DNA of 11,287 bases from assembly GCA_945487985.1 (NCBI GenBank), contig CALYTX010000023.1:1-11287 (forward strand), read 5' to 3'. Source of the DNA: an uncultured Verrucomicrobiota bacterium (GTDB taxonomy: Bacteria > Verrucomicrobiota > Kiritimatiellia > RFP12 > UBA1067). The notes under the pieces are model-generated. The model was not told where the DNA came from. It did no database searches and was given only the letters and a program-made list of their open reading frames with translations. Numbering within the stretch: the first letter of the stretch is position 1; each line of letters starts with the position of its first letter. The translations under genes and the position numbers were made by a program. Below, one piece after another: positions 6,751 through 11,287 of the stretch.

Positions 6751-9700
6751 TCACATCGCCGCGGCAGCCGTCGGGGAGGCAAGCGTTATGAGATCTTTCG
6801 GATGGCACTCGGTGTCGGACTGCGGGACTATCTTGGCAAGTTCGGAAAGCAGAGCTACGTTGACCGCCGCCAGACAGGATGGACCAAGATCGACAACGAC
6901 CGCCGTGCCGTCTGGATAGACGATCTCGACCATAACCGGCAGCCGTCCGGGGTTTCTCTGGGCGATTTCGCCCACACCCTTGGGTTTGGCCGCGCAAGCA
7001 TCATCATCGTAGTGCAGTCTAATCTTCAATCCGTCGGAAATATACTGCATGGCGTCCTCAAGAGGATACACCTCCCTGACCGAAAAGACTACCTCGCCCG
7101 GGACGGGATTCTCCTTGCGCTGGTCATCCTTGGCGTAATTGGTGCGGTGGGACACCTCCCCGCATACGAGTACGAGTTGACCGGTTTTGCCTTCTATGGA
7201 CGAACCATATTTCTCCCAGGCCCGGGCGTAGCACATAGCCTCAGCACTGGCACTGCCGTCGTCCAACCCCAGAACCGCCCATTTCTGCCCGACCGAACCG
7301 TCCGGACGAGGCTTGGGTGTTTTTACCGAACACGACTCGAGAATCGCCACCACCCTAATTTCAATACGCTTAAGAAGAAAACGGTCGAGTTCACCCGAGG
7401 CGAAACGTTTGGAAAGTTTCGCCTTCTCGCGGTTAACCGCGCGATCGAAGGCGCTTTTATCGGAAAACGGCACCTCTCCTTTGGCGCGCACAATATTGCG
7501 CGCCAGCCCCTTGAGTTGCCAATCGTCATCCTTGGCTCGATCGAGAAGCTCGTCAATCGGCGAAAGCATCACCGGCGGCGCAATCTTCTCTTCTCCAGTT
7601 TCGTCATTCTCGCCCACGGCGGCTTCTGGCGGCATTTCGTCGCGAAACTCTCCCTCCAGTTCCTCGGAAGGCTCTTCAACGGACTTCTTCGCGATTTTCT
7701 CGAGCATGAAGGATTGGTATTCAAGCGTATCCTCCTTCGCACCTGGCGCTCGCATACGAATCAGACATTCGGAGGTTTCGGCAATGAGGCGGCGACAACT
7801 CTGGAGCGGATGGCCGGAAACGTACACGCCAAGAAGATCGCGTTCATTGTTCAAATCCTCCACTGGCGAAAACGGCGGACAATCCTTCAGCTCGCGATCG
7901 TCGCCCTTTTCCTCCCCGCCCCCCATTAACGCGAAGAAATTGCCTTGGGCGCTGGCATCGTCCTTAGCTTTCTGCTGGGCCTTCTTGAGCGCGTATTCAA
8001 TATTGTTGAACAGCTTGGCGCGATTAGGCTCGAGTGTCGAAAAGGCTCCTGTGCGCGTAAGATTTTCGAGCACGCGTTTATTGATTGCATTCGACCCCGA
8101 TAAGCGCAGGCAGAAATCCATAAAGCCCGCGTAGGGTCCATTCTTCTCGCGCTCGGCGACAATCGCCTCCGCTGCCATCTCGCCGACACCCTTGATGCCG
8201 CCCAGCCCATAGCGGATGCCCTTGGCATCGCTCGTGGGCACAAAGCGCGAACCGGACTCGTTGACGTCTGGCAAGCAAAGCTCGAGCCCGATCGCTTGCG
8301 CCTCGGCCACAAAACCGGGCAGCTTGTCGAAATTGCCGATTTCCGAGGAAATCTGCGCACACATGAACTCGGCCGGGTAATGCGCCTTTAGGTAGCCGGT
8401 CTGATAGGCAATCCAGGCATAGCAGACAGAATGCGACTTATTGAACGCATAGGAAGCGAACGCTTCCCAATCGCGCCAGATCTTCTCGATTAGCGTCTTG
8501 GCCCGGGCTTCGTCCTGCCACTGGCCGACCCGGAATTTAGGATTGGCCAGACAGCCGACAATAAACTTCTCCTTGAGTTCGGCCATGACCGCCATAAGCT
8601 TCTTGCCCATCGCCTTGCGGAGCATATCGGATTCGCCGCGGGTGAAACCGGCCAAATCTCGCGAGAGCAACATCACCTGCTCCTGGTAGACGGCGATTCC
8701 ATAGGTATCCTTGAGACGGTTTTCCATTTCGGGATGATCGTACACCACCTGCTTGCGACCCTGTTTGCGGTCGATGAAATCAGGAATGTAGGACATCGGC
8801 CCGGGACGGTACAGCGCGTTCATGGCCACCAGATCGGTGAGCCGTTCTGGCTGCAGCGCCATCAGATACTTTTTCATGCCGGCCGATTCAAACTGGAAAA
8901 GACCCGTCGTCTCGCCACGACCGAAAAGTTCGTATGTTTCCCGGTCGTCCGCGGGAATGCGATCAGGATCCAGGAAGCCGTCCTTGCCGCGCAGAAATTC
9001 CGGCACGCGCGGGTTGTCGGCCCCCAGAATAGCCACGCACTCTTTCTCGACCGTCAAAGTCTTCAACCCGAGAAAGTCCATTTTCAACAGCCCGACCGGC
9101 TCGACAAAATGTCCGTCATACTGCGTGGTGAGCAGTTTGTCGCCAGAGTCCGCTTCCGATTCGCGGCCTTTTTTCGCGCCGCCTTTCTCCGGCGTGGGCA
9201 TCACCGGCAAGGTTTCGTAAATCGGATCGCGCGAAACGATAATGCCGCACGCATGCACGCCTGGCTGGCGGATGCATCCTTCCAGCCTGCCGGCGCGCTC
9301 CATAAGTTTGCGCACCACTGGATCTTCGGAATTGAAAGCCTCGTCCAATTCCGGCGAAGCCTTGCGAGCCTTCGCAAAAGAAATCTTCGGTGCCTCGGGG
9401 ACATAGGAGGCCAGCTTGTTGGTATCCGCGAGCGGATATCCCATCACCCGGCCGACATCCTTGATTGCCGATTTGGCCGCCATCTGGCCGAAGGTGACAA
9501 TATGCGCAACATGGTCGGCTCCATAGCGTCGGGTGACGTAATCAAGCACCCGCTCGCGTCCGGCATCATCAAAGTCGACATCGATATCCGGCATCGAGAT
9601 GCGGTCGGGGTTGAGGAAGCGTTCAAAAAGCAAATCGTACTTGATAGGATCGACATTGGTAATCCAGAGCGCGTACGCCACTGCCGAACCCGCCGCAGAA

Positions 9701-11010
9701 CCACGCCCAGGCCCCACCCATACGCCGCATTCCTCGCGCGCGGCTCGGATATAGTCGCAAACAATCAAAAAATAGCCAGGAAAGCCCATCAACTTAATCG
9801 TATCAAGTTCGAACTGGACACGTTCGACGATCTCGGCCGGAATCTCGCCATCCTGTGTGCCCCAACGTTTTCTGGCGCCCTCCCACACCAATCGCTCAAG
9901 GTAATCTGCCTCGAACTTAATGCGCAAAACCTTATCGTAGCCGCCGAGCCGCTCGAAATTGCCATCTTTCTGAACATTGAATTCGGCCTTGAGCGCCTCC
10001 TCGCTGAATTGACTGCGGTAACCTTCCTCGGTGCCGAACTCCGGGGGAATGGCGAACTTGGGCATAATCGGCGGCGAATTAAGCTCGTATTCCTCGACAG
10101 AATCGGCTACTTCGAGCGTATTGTCGCACAACTGCGGGTTTTCCGCAAAAAGTTCGCGCATCTCCTCCGCCGTCTTAAAGTATTCCTGCCCAGTATAGAT
10201 TAAGCGTCCTTCGTCGGACATCTTCTTGCCCGTCGAAAGCGCCAGCAGCACATCGTGCGAATCGTCATCGTCGGCGTCGAGGAAATGGACATCGTTCGTC
10301 GCGATTACGCGGATGTCTAACTTCCTGCCCAACTCGAGCATTCCCTTAACCACCTTCAATTGCCGCTCGTAAAGATTGGCGAATTCCGCCCGCGCCGACA
10401 CCGGCACATCCTCGCCGGCCTTGACGGAACGGTGTAGCATCACTTCAAGCGAATAATCCCTGCCAAACACATCCTTGTACCATTTGGCCGTCTGTTCGGC
10501 CGCGGCATAATCGCCGCGGTCGAGAGCACGGGAAACCTCGCCGGCAATGCAGGCCGACGAGCAATGAAGCCCTTCGTGGTACTTTTCAAGAAGCGCACGC
10601 GAGATGCGAGGACGCATATACTTACCGGCTATGTGCGCTTCGGAAAGAAGACGGACGAGATTATGGTAGCCGACGAGATTTTTCGCGTGCAGACAAAGAT
10701 GGTAGCGCGACTCTTTCTTCAGTTCTTCGCGTCCATAAGCATCGACTCTGTGGCTCTCAAGACTCGTAACATAAGCTTCGCAACCGAGAATAGGCTTGAC
10801 GCGAATGCTCGCCAACTCGCCGTAGACTTCTTTCTTTTTCGATCTGCATTCGTCGTAAAACGACTTCAACGCAAAAAGGTTGCCGTGGTCGGTGACGGCC
10901 AGCGCGCGCATTCCCAACCGGCGCGCCTTCTTGACTAAAGGCACAATCTGGCATTGTCCGTCGAGTAGGGAATACGTCGTATGCAGGTGAAGATGTACAA
11001 AATCACTCAT
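6751..11010 (-). CDS. dnaE: DNA polymerase III alpha subunit, DnaE type
   Basis: This is the replicative polymerase subunit that copies the chromosome in the Pol III holoenzyme. An N-terminal PHP domain starts at residue 4 with the pattern HLHLH-TTYSLLDG. All nine usual PHP metal ligands appear present: H8, H10, D17, H42, E78, H104, C154, D240 and H242. E. coli DnaE has lost several of these, so intrinsic exonuclease activity is possible here. The polymerase core has GPGRGSAAGS (433-442), catalytic D475 and D477 in MPDIDVDF, and D645 in KMDFLGLKTL. YRPGPM (734-739) and the FNKSHSVCYA finger segment (856-865) follow. A tandem helix-hairpin-helix lies at about 935-1000, a clamp-binding-like QGNFF at 1022-1026, SGHPL at 1065-1069 and an OB fold at about 1216-1315. 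At 1419 residues it is longer than E. coli DnaE (1160), mainly because of an acidic insertion at about 1080-1215 and a charged loop at 606-626. The start MSDFVHLHLH fits the family exactly; no Shine-Dalgarno is seen. Confidence 0.98.
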   Translation of the reverse strand: MSDFVHLHLHTTYSLLDGQCQIVPLVKKARRLGMRALAVTDHGNLFALKSFYDECRSKKKEVYGELASIRVKPILGCEAYVTSLESHRVDAYGREELKKESRYHLCLHAKNLVGYHNLVRLLSEAHIAGKYMRPRISRALLEKYHEGLHCSSACIAGEVSRALDRGDYAAAEQTAKWYKDVFGRDYSLEVMLHRSVKAGEDVPVSARAEFANLYERQLKVVKGMLELGRKLDIRVIATNDVHFLDADDDDSHDVLLALSTGKKMSDEGRLIYTGQEYFKTAEEMRELFAENPQLCDNTLEVADSVEEYELNSPPIMPKFAIPPEFGTEEGYRSQFSEEALKAEFNVQKDGNFERLGGYDKVLRIKFEADYLERLVWEGARKRWGTQDGEIPAEIVERVQFELDTIKLMGFPGYFLIVCDYIRAAREECGVWVGPGRGSAAGSAVAYALWITNVDPIKYDLLFERFLNPDRISMPDIDVDFDDAGRERVLDYVTRRYGADHVAHIVTFGQMAAKSAIKDVGRVMGYPLADTNKLASYVPEAPKISFAKARKASPELDEAFNSEDPVVRKLMERAGRLEGCIRQPGVHACGIIVSRDPIYETLPVMPTPEKGGAKKGRESEADSGDKLLTTQYDGHFVEPVGLLKMDFLGLKTLTVEKECVAILGADNPRVPEFLRGKDGFLDPDRIPADDRETYELFGRGETTGLFQFESAGMKKYLMALQPERLTDLVAMNALYRPGPMSYIPDFIDRKQGRKQVVYDHPEMENRLKDTYGIAVYQEQVMLLSRDLAGFTRGESDMLRKAMGKKLMAVMAELKEKFIVGCLANPKFRVGQWQDEARAKTLIEKIWRDWEAFASYAFNKSHSVCYAWIAYQTGYLKAHYPAEFMCAQISSEIGNFDKLPGFVAEAQAIGLELCLPDVNESGSRFVPTSDAKGIRYGLGGIKGVGEMAAEAIVAEREKNGPYAGFMDFCLRLSGSNAINKRVLENLTRTGAFSTLEPNRAKLFNNIEYALKKAQQKAKDDASAQGNFFALMGGGEEKGDDRELKDCPPFSPVEDLNNERDLLGVYVSGHPLQSCRRLIAETSECLIRMRAPGAKEDTLEYQSFMLEKIAKKSVEEPSEELEGEFRDEMPPEAAVGENDETGEEKIAPPVMLSPIDELLDRAKDDDWQLKGLARNIVRAKGEVPFSDKSAFDRAVNREKAKLSKRFASGELDRFLLKRIEIRVVAILESCSVKTPKPRPDGSVGQKWAVLGLDDGSASAEAMCYARAWEKYGSSIEGKTGQLVLVCGEVSHRTNYAKDDQRKENPVPGEVVFSVREVYPLEDAMQYISDGLKIRLHYDDDACAAKPKGVGEIAQRNPGRLPVMVEIVYPDGTAVVVDLGPSCLAAVNVALLSELAKIVPQSDTECHPKDLITLASPTAAAAM

Positions 11011-11018
11011 CGACGAAT

Positions 11019-11027
11019 ATTATAGCA
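11019..11027 (-). promoter_or_regulatory. Extended -10 promoter of dnaE
   Basis: The minus strand reads TGCTATAAT: a perfect -10 hexamer (11019-11024) with TG at the extended position. I see no convincing -35 at 16-18 bp, which extended -10 promoters can tolerate. Only 8 bp lie between the hexamer and the ATG at 11010, so the start of transcription should fall within about 0-3 nt of the start codon and give a leaderless mRNA. Confidence 0.65.
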
Positions 11028-11115
11028 AATGCATCCCGAGCAAAGGCGGCGGAAAACGGAAGGCCCGACTCATTGGAGACTTTAACTCCAGATAATGTGT
11101 CATGTCCTGCATACC

Positions 11116-11149
11116 AAAAAAGGATGCGCCCTGTATAGGACGCATCCTT
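11116..11149 (-). terminator. Rho-independent terminator of the rubrerythrin-type gene
   Basis: On the minus strand AAGGATGCG (11141-11149) pairs over nine positions with CGCATCCTT (11120-11128), with two extra inner G-C pairs around a bulged base. The stem is followed directly by a run of T (complement of 11116-11121, running on from the TT of the stem). It lies about 30 nt after the stop codon at 11180-11182. It separates this gene from dnaE, which has its own promoter just downstream. Confidence 0.9.
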
Positions 11150-11154
11150 CGCCG

Positions 11155-11169
11155 CAGACCTTCGGTCTG
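11155..11169 (-). other. Small hairpin in the 3' untranslated region
   Basis: The minus strand has CAGACC-GAA-GGTCTG, a perfect 6-bp stem with a GAA triloop, between the stop codon and the terminator. It may protect the mRNA end or assist termination. No T-run follows it, so it is not a terminator by itself. Confidence 0.5.
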
Positions 11170-11179
11170 GGCATGTGCC

Positions 11180-11287
11180 TTACTTGAAATACCGCTGCAG
11201 CAGACCCTGGAAGGACTTGCCGTGACGGGCTTCATCCCGAGTTTGCCAGTTGAAAATTCCAAAATCGTGTTCTCGACCAAGCCCGCA
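11180..11287 (-). CDS. Rubrerythrin-type diiron protein, C-terminal fragment (5' end outside window)
   Basis: The last 35 codons and a TAA stop are present. The fragment contains RDEARHGKSFQGLLQRYFK, whose E-x-x-H (in DEARH) is the closing diiron ligand motif of rubrerythrins. The remainder matches the GLL-RYF tail that I associate with anaerobe rubrerythrins. These proteins are cytoplasmic peroxidases that reduce hydrogen peroxide with electrons from NAD(P)H or rubredoxin. The protein ends soon after the diiron helix, so there is no C-terminal rubredoxin domain. It would therefore be either the reverse type, with rubredoxin at the N-terminus, or a rubredoxin-less form; the missing 5' part decides. 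The gene is followed by a strong terminator and is not co-transcribed with dnaE. Confidence 0.8.
   Translation of the reverse strand, partial: CGLGREHDFGIFNWQTRDEARHGKSFQGLLQRYFK

Noticed and set aside
6802..7929. 375-codon plus-strand open frame antisense to the dnaE 3' half
   Set aside because: Same reasoning: the minus strand carries the OB fold and preceding parts of DnaE, and this frame has no supporting motif or start signal.
8734..10203. 489-codon plus-strand open frame antisense to dnaE
   Set aside because: It lies entirely inside the conserved polymerase core of dnaE on the other strand, shows no family signature and has shadow-like composition.
11020..11280. 86-codon minus-strand frame next to the dnaE start
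   Set aside because: It overlaps the rubrerythrin 3' end in a different frame and runs through the terminator. The rubrerythrin frame has the DEARHG motif, this one has none.

Overview
The window is a stretch of bacterial chromosome in which all four genes I can support lie on the minus strand. In transcription order (high to low coordinates) they are: the 3' end of a rubrerythrin-type gene, a complete dnaE (DNA polymerase III alpha subunit), a complete gene for a secreted beta-rich protein of unknown function (792 aa), and a complete gene for a very large multi-modular secreted glycoside-hydrolase-like protein (1382 aa). I see no tRNA, rRNA, CRISPR array, insertion sequence, phage gene or other sign of mobile DNA.

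Organism: the rubrerythrin points to an anaerobe or microaerophile. The large exported protein with a clan GH-A barrel and carbohydrate-binding modules points to a glycan degrader. The style (moderately GC-rich DNA, few Shine-Dalgarno sites, modular secreted hydrolases next to housekeeping genes) would fit a gut or sediment bacterium of the Kiritimatiellota/Lentisphaerota/Verrucomicrobiota group. That placement is an impression, not something the window proves. Aligning the DnaE would settle it.

Layout. 11180-11287: C-terminal 35 codons of a diiron rubrerythrin-like protein, followed by a clear Rho-independent terminator (11116-11149). 11011-11115: short intergenic region ending in an extended -10 (TGCTATAAT) only 8 bp before the dnaE start codon, so dnaE is probably read from a leaderless or nearly leaderless mRNA. 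6751-11010: dnaE, with a complete set of PHP metal ligands and a long acidic insertion before the OB fold. 6695-6750: a 56-bp gap carrying a promoter, again with its -10 only 7 bp before the ATG, and two TACA-N6-TGTA dyads, one covering the -10/start and the other abutting the -35. 4316-6694: the secreted duplicated beta-rich protein. 4283-4315: a 33-bp gap that repeats, almost exactly, an element found before the previous gene. 134-4282: the glycosidase. 1-133: no well-supported gene; one plus-strand frame stays open through to a stop at 142-144.

How it works together: dnaE and the rubrerythrin are housekeeping and oxidative-stress genes with their own signals. The two secreted proteins look like a small operon with its own regulated promoter, and they share a cis-element. 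Together they are best read as a two-gene extracellular glycan-processing unit whose substrate cannot be told from the sequence. The secreted pair and its control region are the most novel part of the window.
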